64,000 nt of DNA, from NCBI RefSeq assembly GCF_963667405.1, contig NZ_OY763408.1, positions 186,001-250,000 on the forward strand, read 5' to 3'. The position numbers and the translations under genes are program-made. Positions 43,707 to 52,005 of this stretch are shown here, piece by piece; the stretch's first letter is position 1; the number at the start of each line of letters is the position of its first letter. The notes beneath the pieces are model-generated. The model was not told the DNA's origin. It saw nothing but the letters and a program-made list of their open reading frames with translations, and ran no database searches. Origin of the DNA: an uncultured Sphaerochaeta sp. (GTDB lineage Bacteria > Spirochaetota > Spirochaetia > Sphaerochaetales > Sphaerochaetaceae).

Positions 43707-45014
43707 CTACTCCTCGGGATGGGACGGGCTGTCGTCCGCTGCGTAGAGGATGTCCGAATAGATCATGTAGCCCCCTCGTTCACGGTCTTTCACCGCATAG
43801 GTGGCTATCTCGGCACGCTTGATGAGGGTGTTGATGTCATCGCCGTGTTCGGGATAGAGGGAGATGCCCAGGCTTGCCGATACATCGATGGTGGCATTGG
43901 GCAGCTCAAAGGGCTCCTGGAAGGCAATCTGGATCTTCTTGGCAACTGCCAAAGCGTCCCTGCGCATGCGGATTCCGTTGAGCAGGACGATGAACTTGTC
44001 CCCGCCGAGGCGAGATACCAGGTCGCTTTTGCGCAGCTGTGCCTTGACGCGGGCGGCTACGATCTGCAGCACCTTGTCCCCTGACTTGAAGCCCTGCGTT
44101 TCGTTGATGGTGGTGAAGTGGTCGATGTCGATGACCAGGAAGGCGACGAAGTCATCGGTGTAGCGGGCTTGGCTGACAGTAAGCTTCGCCTGGTCATGGA
44201 AGAAATTCCTGTTGGGAAGGCCGGTGAGAATATCCTGGGTTGCCAAGAAGGCCAGCTTGTCCTCAAGCCGCTTCTGGGCAGAGATGTCCTCCGCCGATCC
44301 ATCATAGTAGCAGACCTCCGCGTCCTGGTTGTACACCGTCCTCACCGTATCACGGATCCAGATGGGCTGGCCGTCGTAGCGCTCAACCTCGAAGACAAGA
44401 CCATGGATGGATTCATCGCGCTCGATGATCTCCTGCCAGGTCTTCAGCTCCTGCTGGTCGACGAACATCGAAAAGTAGTTGTCCGATTTCATGACATCGA
44501 GGCTCGGTGCCTTGAAGATGTTTGCCAAGGTCTGGTTGAGCTCGACAAACTCTCCGCTTGGCTTGATGCGGTAGAGACCGGAGGGAACGCTGTCGAAGAG
44601 GGAGGTGCTTGAAAGGTTGCCGTCGGCCGCCGCCCGCTTGCGCAGAGGTTTCTGCCCAGCTTTCAGGCTGATCTTCTCCAATCTGCGCAGGATCTTGGCA
44701 TGGGCATCCATCGGGTTGACCAGGGAGATGGCAGGGCAATCGGGAGGAAGCTCCTCCTTTTCACTTACCAGTATGATGTCATCGATCGAGCCGATGTCCT
44801 TGAGGATTTTCTGCATGTTGTCCACCGAGTAGTAGTCCTCGAGATCGTAGGAGAGGATGGCTGCGTCGAAGCGCTGACGCTTGACTGTGGAGAGGGCGTC
44901 CACCATGGTGTCGACGTGGGTGATGTTCTCTATCTGGGTCTTGAGATAGGTTGCCAGCAGTTCTTTTGCACCGGTTGCTTCAAGTACGACGATCAAGCGA
45001 ATGGATTCAAGCAT
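43707..45014 (-). CDS. pseudo-receiver/PAS/degenerate GGDEF protein, likely c-di-GMP receptor
   Basis: A 435-residue soluble protein. Residues ~1-115 look like a receiver but lack the full acidic pocket and the conserved Lys-Pro (NPMD instead). A PAS domain spans ~138-250 (SGLYRIKPSGEFVELNQ). The GGDEF domain (~255-425) has the degenerate motif GGDKF (337-341), and DIDHFTTINETQG replaces the usual DIDHFKxINDxxG, so cyclase activity is unlikely. The RxxD inhibitory site is intact at the correct spacing (Arg328-Asp331). Such proteins can bind c-di-GMP as effectors, as PelD does. It is divergent from the glycosyltransferase genes and upstream of a DUF1566 lipoprotein. Confidence 0.87.
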   Translation of the reverse strand: MLESIRLIVVLEATGAKELLATYLKTQIENITHVDTMVDALSTVKRQRFDAAILSYDLEDYYSVDNMQKILKDIGSIDDIILVSEKEELPPDCPAISLVNPMDAHAKILRRLEKISLKAGQKPLRKRAAADGNLSSTSLFDSVPSGLYRIKPSGEFVELNQTLANIFKAPSLDVMKSDNYFSMFVDQQELKTWQEIIERDESIHGLVFEVERYDGQPIWIRDTVRTVYNQDAEVCYYDGSAEDISAQKRLEDKLAFLATQDILTGLPNRNFFHDQAKLTVSQARYTDDFVAFLVIDIDHFTTINETQGFKSGDKVLQIVAARVKAQLRKSDLVSRLGGDKFIVLLNGIRMRRDALAVAKKIQIAFQEPFELPNATIDVSASLGISLYPEHGDDINTLIKRAEIATYAVKDRERGGYMIYSDILYAADDSPSHPEE

Positions 45015-45082
45015 GGATGTCCCCCGTAGGACTCATTATCAATGCGCCTTCACCGTTCTGTCAACGATGGATGGATAAATCA

Positions 45083-45112
45083 GTGGCAAATTGGCAGTCC
45101 CTGCCCTATACT
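45083..45112 (+). promoter_or_regulatory. putative leaderless promoter of the first GT4 gene
   Basis: TATACT (45107-45112) lies exactly 6 bases before the ATG at 45119. A -35-like GTGGCA (45083-45088) lies 18 bases upstream. No Shine-Dalgarno is present. The region is shared with the divergent GGDEF-like gene, whose start is at 45014. Confidence 0.45.
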
Positions 45113-45118
45113 CAAGCT

Positions 45119-46384
45119 ATGGGAACCCCACTGCAGATCATCCATGTCCCCAGGCGTTTCGTGCAACAAGCATGGGGAGGTACAGAGACTTTCATCACCG
45201 AGGTGTCCACCCGATTGGGAACAAGGGGCTTTGAAGCCACAATCCTGACGACAACTGCGCTCAATGCAAAGCGTAGGGACTCCTATTTGGGTATTCCCAT
45301 CCAGCGATACTCCTACCTGTATCCCTACTTGGGTCTGAGCGCTGAGGACAAGCTGCAGCTGGACCGAAAGGCGGGCAATATCTTCTCCTGGTCCCTGCTC
45401 CTTGCCCTGCTGGACAGGAGGCGTAAGGTGGATATCCTGCACCTCCATACCGGCAAGCGGCTGGGAGGAATTGTCCGCTTGTGCGCAAAACGGCGACACA
45501 TCCCCTATGTGATCTCATTGCATGGTGGCTATCTTGCAGTCCCTTCGGCAGAGCGGCAAACGTGGACCGATCCCACCAAGCATGCCTTGGAGTGGGGTAA
45601 ACTTCTGGGTTTGCTGGTAGGCTCCAGACGGGTACTTGATGATGCTGCTGCCATCCTTTGTGTAGGAAGGGATGAATATGAGGCCATGCAGAAGCAGTAT
45701 CCGGACAAGCGTGTCATCCATCTTCCCAACGGTGTTGATATCGGGCGCTTCTCTTCCGGTGATGGGCAGGCATTCCGGAAGCAGTACGGGATTGCAGAGG
45801 ATGCCTTCGTGCTGCTTACCGTCGCACGGGTGGATGAACAGAAAAACCAGCTTGCACTCATCAATGCCCTGCCGCATATCCTTGCCCAGGTTCCCAACGC
45901 GCATGTCCTGATGATCGGTCCTGCGACAAATCCTGCATATCGGACGAAGGTGGTGGCTCGGGCAACAGAGCTCTCCCTGCAAGGAAAAGTGACGCTCTTG
46001 GATGGCTTTCCCTATGGGGACCCTGCTCTGGTTGATGCCTATCACTGTGCCGATTGTTTTGTGCTTCCTTCGCTGCATGAACCGTTCGGCATGGTGGTGC
46101 TGGAGGCTTGGGCCAGCAAGCTGCCGGTCATTGCAAACCACGTTGGAGGCCTGATGCAGTTGGTGGAAGACGGAGTCGATGGCCTGAGCATGGACGTAGC
46201 TGCCGATCCTGCACAACCTGACAGCCTTGCAGGCTGTGTCCTCAGGCTGGCGGCTTCAGCGGACTTGCGCAAGTCGTTGGCACATCGGGGCAGGGAAAAA
46301 GCGATCGAACGATACAGTTGGGATCATATCACCGACGAGCTGGCCGACATCTACCGGAGTGTGTATGCAGATACTCTTCGTTAA
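45119..46384 (+). CDS. GT4-family glycosyltransferase
   Basis: A 421-residue GT-B fold enzyme; ATG 45119 is the first Met giving a normal N-terminus (LQIIHVPRRFVQQAWGGTET). The C-terminal nucleotide-sugar domain has LLTVARVDEQKNQLALINAL and the donor motif SLHEPFGMVVLEAWASKLPV (E-x7-E). It adds a sugar, with retention of configuration, to a lipid-linked or growing glycan on the cytoplasmic face. First gene of a plus-strand run of six genes to 52002, most of them overlapping or nearly touching. Confidence 0.92.
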   Translation: MGTPLQIIHVPRRFVQQAWGGTETFITEVSTRLGTRGFEATILTTTALNAKRRDSYLGIPIQRYSYLYPYLGLSAEDKLQLDRKAGNIFSWSLLLALLDRRRKVDILHLHTGKRLGGIVRLCAKRRHIPYVISLHGGYLAVPSAERQTWTDPTKHALEWGKLLGLLVGSRRVLDDAAAILCVGRDEYEAMQKQYPDKRVIHLPNGVDIGRFSSGDGQAFRKQYGIAEDAFVLLTVARVDEQKNQLALINALPHILAQVPNAHVLMIGPATNPAYRTKVVARATELSLQGKVTLLDGFPYGDPALVDAYHCADCFVLPSLHEPFGMVVLEAWASKLPVIANHVGGLMQLVEDGVDGLSMDVAADPAQPDSLAGCVLRLAASADLRKSLAHRGREKAIERYSWDHITDELADIYRSVYADTLR

Positions 46385-47525
46385 CACCACGGCAGGCTAT
46401 GTAGGAGGGGTGGAGCAGCACATGGTGCTGGCTTCCGACGGACTCGCTTCTTCCTCACATGTGTGCAGCATTGCACATCTGAATACGGATGGCAGGGCAT
46501 GCGAGGAGTTTTTCACCCATTTTGCCGCCTCCTATTCCCTCAAAGACACTCCGTGGGAGGAAGTGCTTGCGCAATCCAAGCCCGATATCATCTACATCCA
46601 CAAGTGGGATGCAATAGCTCCCATTCTCAAGGCGAATGCGGGCCGTGCCGCAGTGCTGAGGATGTTCCACGACCACGACATCTACTGTCCGAGACGCCAC
46701 AAGTACTACAGCTGGAATCGGAAGATCTGCACCCATCGGGCAGGCTTGGCCTGCTATTTCGACCTTGCGTTCCTTGAGCGGAGAGACGGCAAGCTCTCCT
46801 ATGCCCCCATCCTTCCAAAGCTCAGGGAACTGAAACGCAACCGTCAGCTGGATCGTGTAGTGGTGGGAAGCTCCTACATGCGCGAGGAACTCATCCGCAA
46901 TGGCTTTCGTCCAGACACCCTGGAGGTGATTCCTCCCTCTGTCTCGGACTTCGGTGAGCCGGTGGCAAGCCTTGCCGACACCAAGAACGTTCTCTATGTG
47001 GGCCAATTGGTACGGGGCAAGGGGGTGGATACGTTGCTTGAGGCCCTCGCATTGGCAGACAGCTCGCTCAGCCTTGCCATTGTGGGTGCCGGCAATGATG
47101 AAGAGTACCTCAAGGCTTTGGCCTCGGAGCGGGGACTCTCCGATCGTGTTTCCTTCTTGGGGTGGGTGGACCACCAGACCCTTTCACGGTACTACGACGA
47201 GGCGATGTGTGTTTGTGTGCCCTCCCGCTGGCCCGAGCCGTTCGGCATGGTGGGGCTTGAGGCGATGCTTCGTGCACGCCCTGTGATCGGGACACGGGTC
47301 GGGGGCATTCCCGATTGGCTTGAGGATGGACAGAATGGCTTGCTGGTTCCTCCAAACGATGCGCACCAGCTGGCAGAGGCAATCAATCGCATCTGCCTGG
47401 ACTGTGCGTACGCACAAGAGCTGGGCAAGCGGGGGAGGCAGCGCGTACTGGCAGCGTTCTCCTTCGATGCCTTCGTCACCAGACTTACCACGTTGATGCA
47501 GGAGATGCGAACATCATGTATATAG
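46365..47525 (+). CDS. GT4-family glycosyltransferase
   Basis: A 386-residue GT-B enzyme from ATG 46365, which overlaps the previous gene by 20 bases and follows CCGGAG. The N-terminus is ILFVNTTAGYVGGVEQHMVL; the donor-binding half has VLYVGQLVRGKGVDTLLEAL and SRWPEPFGMVGLEAMLRARPV (E-x7-E). A stretch with HDHDIYCPRRHKYY and several Cys residues in the acceptor half is typical of some polysaccharide GT4s. Translationally coupled to both neighbours; acceptor unknown. Confidence 0.92.
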   Translation: MQILFVNTTAGYVGGVEQHMVLASDGLASSSHVCSIAHLNTDGRACEEFFTHFAASYSLKDTPWEEVLAQSKPDIIYIHKWDAIAPILKANAGRAAVLRMFHDHDIYCPRRHKYYSWNRKICTHRAGLACYFDLAFLERRDGKLSYAPILPKLRELKRNRQLDRVVVGSSYMREELIRNGFRPDTLEVIPPSVSDFGEPVASLADTKNVLYVGQLVRGKGVDTLLEALALADSSLSLAIVGAGNDEEYLKALASERGLSDRVSFLGWVDHQTLSRYYDEAMCVCVPSRWPEPFGMVGLEAMLRARPVIGTRVGGIPDWLEDGQNGLLVPPNDAHQLAEAINRICLDCAYAQELGKRGRQRVLAAFSFDAFVTRLTTLMQEMRTSCI

Positions 47526-48688
47526 GGATCCCCACGTTCGGTACAGACCATGGCAAATCCGGTATCGGCAGCTACCTCAGGGAACTGCTCATCCGCTTCG
47601 ATGCACTTGCAGAGCAGGAAGGCTTCACCTTTGAGCTCATCGGTCCCCAGGAGGACGAGGCGTTCTACCGCAAGGGCCTCTCCCATATCGGATGGCTCGG
47701 GGTTGAGGATGCTGACAAAAGTCCCATCCACAACTTCTTCTGGAACCAGACCCACTTTCCCTCCCTGGTCAAGAAACGTGGCTACGATCTTGTTTTCTTC
47801 CCGGCTGCCAACCGTCGGCTCAGCGGCAGGCTTTGCTGTCCTACCGTGGGGACGGTGCACGATCTGGCCGTATTGCACATCAAGGAGAAGTACGACTTTG
47901 TGCACTCCTTCTTCAACCGAAAAATCCTTCCCCATCTGATCCGCAAGCTGGACCACATCGTGACGGTCAGTGAGTTCAGCAAGCGCGACATCGTCCGGTT
48001 TGTCGGGGTACGGGATGAACTGGTAACCGTAACCCATCTGGCTGCAGACCAAAGCCGTTTCACCCCGGCTCATAACCGGGCTCAGGTACGATCCGACCTT
48101 GCCAAGCGGTTTGGGTTGGAGCAGCGGTTTGTGCTGTACATCTCCCGACTTGAGCACCCGGGGAAGAACCACGTCAGCCTCATCAAGGCGTTCAATCTTG
48201 CACGGGACCTGATGGCAGAGCCGTTTTCGCTTGTTCTTCCCGGACCTGACAAGGAGCGCTCGGAAGAGATTCATGCGGAGGCGTCGCGTTCTGCCTATGT
48301 ACAGGACATCCACTTCCTCGGCTTTGTTGATTGGACCGATGTCCCCTTGCTCTACCAAGGCGCATCCCTCTTTGTGCTTCCGAGCAGGTTTGAAGGGTTC
48401 GGCTTGCCGGTTCTGGAAGCGATGGCTTCGGCCACGGCGGTCATCACCAGCGATGCAGCCTCATTGGTGGAGATCGGAGGGCCTCAGACCCCGCGTTTCG
48501 ATCCCGATGACTGCACCGCCATGGCCAAGCTGATGGTACAGCTGCTCTCGGATGAGAAAGCATGCGAGTCCTTGGTGGAAACGAACCTGAAGTGGGCATC
48601 CACCTTCTCGTGGGAGCGTACGACAGCGCAGACCTTGGAGGTGTTCAGAACCACCTCGGCAAACCGTACGGGGAGGAAGGGCCTATGA
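47516..48688 (+). CDS. GT4-family glycosyltransferase
   Basis: A 390-residue enzyme starting MYIGIPTFGTDHGKSGIGSY, overlapping the preceding gene by 10 bases. Donor-domain motifs are VLYISRLEHPGKNHVSLIKA and SRFEGFGLPVLEAMASATAV; the acceptor half has GTVHDLAVLH and VTVSEFSKRDI as in mannosyl- and rhamnosyltransferase-type GT4s. Its stop overlaps the next start by 4 bases (ATGA). Together with the two preceding enzymes it probably builds the repeat unit from GDP-mannose or related donors. Confidence 0.92.
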   Translation: MYIGIPTFGTDHGKSGIGSYLRELLIRFDALAEQEGFTFELIGPQEDEAFYRKGLSHIGWLGVEDADKSPIHNFFWNQTHFPSLVKKRGYDLVFFPAANRRLSGRLCCPTVGTVHDLAVLHIKEKYDFVHSFFNRKILPHLIRKLDHIVTVSEFSKRDIVRFVGVRDELVTVTHLAADQSRFTPAHNRAQVRSDLAKRFGLEQRFVLYISRLEHPGKNHVSLIKAFNLARDLMAEPFSLVLPGPDKERSEEIHAEASRSAYVQDIHFLGFVDWTDVPLLYQGASLFVLPSRFEGFGLPVLEAMASATAVITSDAASLVEIGGPQTPRFDPDDCTAMAKLMVQLLSDEKACESLVETNLKWASTFSWERTTAQTLEVFRTTSANRTGRKGL

Positions 48689-49869
48689 TGTTTGTCATCC
48701 TGTTGGACTGTCCCATCCTCTCCCGCTCGAAACTGTTTGCAGAGAGCCTAGCAGCAACGCTTACCGATGCCCAGGTGTTCGATCTCACCCTTTTTCCAAA
48801 GGATTCGGTCCCACCTTTCACCGGGCAGGAGTCGCCGCACGTTTTCATCCTCTATGCCGAGGGAGCACTGCTTGCCGAACCTTGGCGCCAGCGCGCGGAC
48901 CTCACCATCTACCTGGAAGCCAGCCAGATGGATATCACCGTGGAGGTCTTCGGCTCCTTGCAGGAACGCAGGAGTTCGGAACGAACCCTGGCTGAGGAAG
49001 TGCAGTCCATTCTCAAGGAGAAAGCTGCCGACCAAGGCCCTACCATGTTTGCCGATATCGTGATCGCCTCCGATGAGAAGCTCGAGGAAGCGGTTGCGTC
49101 GGTGAGCGGGTACATCGAGCGCATCGATCCGAAGACGAGCAGGACATTCCTCGATGCTGAGAGACGACGCGCACGCCTTGAGCAAATGATGCGCGACTAC
49201 CAGCATGCGACCATGAAGAGCCGCAAGGCCAAGATCAAGCGCAGACTCTGGTTGTTTGTGGTCACCGCCACCTTGGCTTTCAAGCGCTTGCTCGACATCG
49301 TCTTCTCCCTGACCGCCCTGCTGATGCTCTCCCCGCTGTTCCTGGTGGTGGCGCTTCTGATCAAGCTCTACGACCGTGGCCCTGTCTTCTATGTGCAAAA
49401 GCGGGTGGGCTTGCACGGCAAGGAGTTCCCGTTCCCCAAATTCCGCTCCATGGTGCGCAATGCCGATGCACTGAAGGATACGCTGCTGCAGCAGGCTGAC
49501 CGAAAAGGGGACATCACCTTCAAGATGAAGCGCGACCCGAGGATAACCCCCATCGGACGGTTCATCCGGAGATTCAGCATCGATGAGCTTCCCCAGTTCT
49601 GGTGTGTGCTCGTCGGGGACATGTCCATCGTGGGACCACGTCCCCCGGTGCCCCGGGAGGTTGCCCTGTACAGCCAGGAGGACCGCCGGAGGCTGGAAGT
49701 CAAACCCGGCCTCACCGGTATCTGGCAGGTGAGCGGACGGGCGGAGATCGGCTTCAAGCAGCAGGTGGAACTGGATGTGCTCTACATCGAGAGCCATGGG
49801 TTCTGGCTTGACCTGAAGCTGATCCTCAAGACCATACCGGCTGTCCTGACCGGCAAGGGAGCATACTAG
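48685..49869 (+). CDS. polyprenyl-phosphate sugar-1-phosphate transferase with unusual N-terminal extension
   Basis: A 394-residue protein from ATG 48685 (GGGAGGAAGG upstream). Residues ~199-394 are a complete bacterial sugar transferase domain: membrane hairpin (LLDIVFSLTALLMLSPLFLV), FPKFRSM region, catalytic Asp300-Glu301 in SIDELPQFW, GDMSIVGPRPP and KPGLTGIWQVSGR. It transfers a sugar phosphate from a nucleotide sugar to undecaprenyl phosphate, starting each repeat unit. The ~198 N-terminal residues are soluble, without the usual four-helix membrane bundle of WbaP types, and match nothing I know; they end in a basic coiled coil (RRRARLEQMMRDYQ). Initiating enzyme of the locus. Confidence 0.92.
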   Translation: MMFVILLDCPILSRSKLFAESLAATLTDAQVFDLTLFPKDSVPPFTGQESPHVFILYAEGALLAEPWRQRADLTIYLEASQMDITVEVFGSLQERRSSERTLAEEVQSILKEKAADQGPTMFADIVIASDEKLEEAVASVSGYIERIDPKTSRTFLDAERRRARLEQMMRDYQHATMKSRKAKIKRRLWLFVVTATLAFKRLLDIVFSLTALLMLSPLFLVVALLIKLYDRGPVFYVQKRVGLHGKEFPFPKFRSMVRNADALKDTLLQQADRKGDITFKMKRDPRITPIGRFIRRFSIDELPQFWCVLVGDMSIVGPRPPVPREVALYSQEDRRRLEVKPGLTGIWQVSGRAEIGFKQQVELDVLYIESHGFWLDLKLILKTIPAVLTGKGAY

Positions 49870-49870
49870 C

Positions 49871-50620
49871 ATGGCAGGAAAAGACCTTACGCTGCTGGGC
49901 CTTTCGATTACCAATGTCACCATGGATGAGGCGCTTTCGCTGATCAGCAGCACCCATGAAGGGGTGCATGCCATGCACTTTGTCAACGCCCACTGCATCA
50001 ACGTAGCAGCAAAGGATGAAAAGTACCGCCACATCCTTCAGAAGGCTGATGCCCTCTTTGCAGACGGCTCTGGCATCCGGCTTGCAGGAAAGTGGCTGGG
50101 TTGCCCGATCGTGGACAATGTGAATGGGACCGATCTCTTTCCGCTTCTTTGCGACAGGTTTGCAGAACAGAACAAGAAGATGTTTCTCCTCGGCTCTGCT
50201 CCCGAAGTGGCCCACAAGGCCGGGCTGTGGGCCGAGATGAGAACCGGAAAGCCCATCATCGCCGGCACCGCCCATGGCTACTTCAAGCCAGGATCGGAAG
50301 AGGATGCACTCATCGCTCAGATCAACGCCAGCGGTGCCGATCTTCTGTTGGTTGCCCTTGGGGTTCCCAGACAGGAGCAGTGGATCGAACAGATGCAGGA
50401 CAGGCTCAACGTCCCGTTGTGCATGGGAGTGGGGGCCTTGTTTGACTTCTACTCCGGAACGGTGAAGCGTGCTCCGAAATGGATGCGCGCAATCGGGATG
50501 GAATGGGTCTGGCGTCTCTTGCTGGAACCCCGTAGAATGTGGCGTAGGTATGTGGTGGGGAACATAGTCTTTGTGATACGCCTGCTGCGGTTCAAACATA
50601 AGGAGCAGAGAAAGACGTGA
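49871..50620 (+). CDS. WecG/TagA/CpsF-family glycosyltransferase
   Basis: A 249-residue GT26 protein: NVTMDEALSLI, HFVNAHCINVAAKDE, the catalytic-region motif ADGSGIRLAGKWLG (D-G-x-G), VALGVPRQEQWIEQ and CMGVGALFDFYSGTVKRAP, plus the C-terminal amphipathic region LEWVWRLLLEPRRMWRRY-type seen as EWVWRLLLEPRRMWRRY. The family transfers N-acetylmannosamine(uronate) or similar to the lipid-linked first sugar. It follows the initiating transferase by 1 base, so it probably adds the second sugar. Confidence 0.94.
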   Translation: MAGKDLTLLGLSITNVTMDEALSLISSTHEGVHAMHFVNAHCINVAAKDEKYRHILQKADALFADGSGIRLAGKWLGCPIVDNVNGTDLFPLLCDRFAEQNKKMFLLGSAPEVAHKAGLWAEMRTGKPIIAGTAHGYFKPGSEEDALIAQINASGADLLLVALGVPRQEQWIEQMQDRLNVPLCMGVGALFDFYSGTVKRAPKWMRAIGMEWVWRLLLEPRRMWRRYVVGNIVFVIRLLRFKHKEQRKT

Positions 50621-52002
50621 ATGTGGTATGTGACTTTACCGATACTCCGGTGCTCTCCATCGATGGGGGAGCCGGATCTGCGTTGACCTGCTTTCTTCCC
50701 GTCATGGGAAAGCCCTTCCTGCATCACTTGCTTGGCTACATCGCTCGCCTTGGGGCCAAGGAATTGGCCATCTTTGTGTCCGACCATGCCGAACAGTTCG
50801 AGCAGTTCATCGGAGACGGAGAGCGATGGGGCATCAAAACTTCCTACCATCTGGTGAAGCGCGGTGTTTCCGTACCCGAACGGTTGGGAAAATCCTCCCC
50901 GTTTCCCAGTGAGGAGCCCTTGCTCTTCTGCAATGCACGCTATCTTCCTTGCCTGAAAGAGTCTCACCTGCTTGGGTCTGCTCGGTTTGCCACCCAGGAG
51001 GGAGAGGAGACGGGTTGGTTCCATGGAACGCTTGGACAGATGACAGAGACTCCCACGGTATCCTTGGAGTGCCTCTGCCTCACCAGTGCCAAAGCCTATC
51101 TGGACAGCATAGGAAGGGTGTTGTCCCGAAACGGAGGTTCCCTGATCGTGATGGGCAAGGAGCTTCGGGAAGGAGTCTGGGTGGGATCGGGAAGCAAGAT
51201 TCACCCCTCCTGTACGATTGTTGCACCGGTCTACATCGGCAGCCAAGTGAATCTGGGAGAGGGAACGGTGATAGGTCCGCGCTGCGAAATTGGTGATGGA
51301 TGCATCATCGATGCCGACAGCACCGTGATTGAATCCTCTGTGCTCAGCGGCAGCTATGTGGGAAGGAATCTTGAAGTGCGCTCCTGTGTGGTGAACCAGA
51401 ACACCATTTTCAATGTTGTCCTCGATAGTGCCTATGTCGCCAGCGATACCATGCTGGCATCCTCGGTGGAGCAGGAGGAAGATTCTCCCGATCGCATCAA
51501 AATCAGTCTTGCTTCACGAGGTGTGGCACTGCTCCTGGCCCTGCTGAGCCTGCCGCTGCTGGTCCTGCTTCTGCTGTACAACCGCCTGGTTTTCCATCGT
51601 ACTCCCAGCAAGCTGAACGTCATCGCCTTGCCCCAGGCACCCAAGGAGAAGCTGCGTACCCGCACCTATACGGTGCTCCGGCTTCGGTCCGAGAAGAAGG
51701 GCAGTCTCTGGTGGCATGCACGGTGGGTCCTTTTGCCGGGGCTTTGGCAGATCGTGCTGGGAAGGGCACGCTTCTGTGGGGTTCCCTACCGAAGGCCTGA
51801 GGATTTTGCCAAGCTCTCCAAGGAGTGGCAGAGCATCTACCTTTCCAGCCAGCCAGGGGTCATCACCGAAGCTGATATCCTCTACAACGAACCTCCTGAG
51901 GAGGAGATGCTCTTCGCCTCGGAGATGTACTACCATGTGGTGGACTCCTTCTCCTACAACGCAAAGCTCATCCTTCGCTACCTCAAGGCCCTCTTCAGCT
52001 GA
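50617..52002 (+). CDS. fused nucleotidyltransferase-like/hexapeptide/pseudo-sugar-transferase protein
   Basis: A 461-residue protein starting GTG, overlapping the previous stop by 4 bases. Residues ~10-180 resemble a sugar-nucleotidyltransferase, but the usual Gly-rich LAGGxGTRL loop is altered to SIDGGAGSALTCFLPVMGKP. Residues ~185-285 are left-handed beta-helix repeats (WVGSGSKIHPSCTIVAPVYIG, split here). Residues ~300-322 form a hydrophobic hairpin, and ~370-461 align by eye with a sugar transferase (LLPGLWQIVLGRARFCGVP against ELPQFWCVLVGDMSIVGPRP; SQPGVIT against KPGLTG), without the Asp-Glu dyad. Both enzyme parts look inactive; a scaffold or regulator is possible. Confidence 0.78.
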   Translation: MNVVCDFTDTPVLSIDGGAGSALTCFLPVMGKPFLHHLLGYIARLGAKELAIFVSDHAEQFEQFIGDGERWGIKTSYHLVKRGVSVPERLGKSSPFPSEEPLLFCNARYLPCLKESHLLGSARFATQEGEETGWFHGTLGQMTETPTVSLECLCLTSAKAYLDSIGRVLSRNGGSLIVMGKELREGVWVGSGSKIHPSCTIVAPVYIGSQVNLGEGTVIGPRCEIGDGCIIDADSTVIESSVLSGSYVGRNLEVRSCVVNQNTIFNVVLDSAYVASDTMLASSVEQEEDSPDRIKISLASRGVALLLALLSLPLLVLLLLYNRLVFHRTPSKLNVIALPQAPKEKLRTRTYTVLRLRSEKKGSLWWHARWVLLPGLWQIVLGRARFCGVPYRRPEDFAKLSKEWQSIYLSSQPGVITEADILYNEPPEEEMLFASEMYYHVVDSFSYNAKLILRYLKALFS

Positions 52003-52005
52003 AGC

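Noticed and set aside
48748..50034. 428-codon open frame on the minus strand
   Set aside because: Antisense to the sugar transferase and WecG-type genes.
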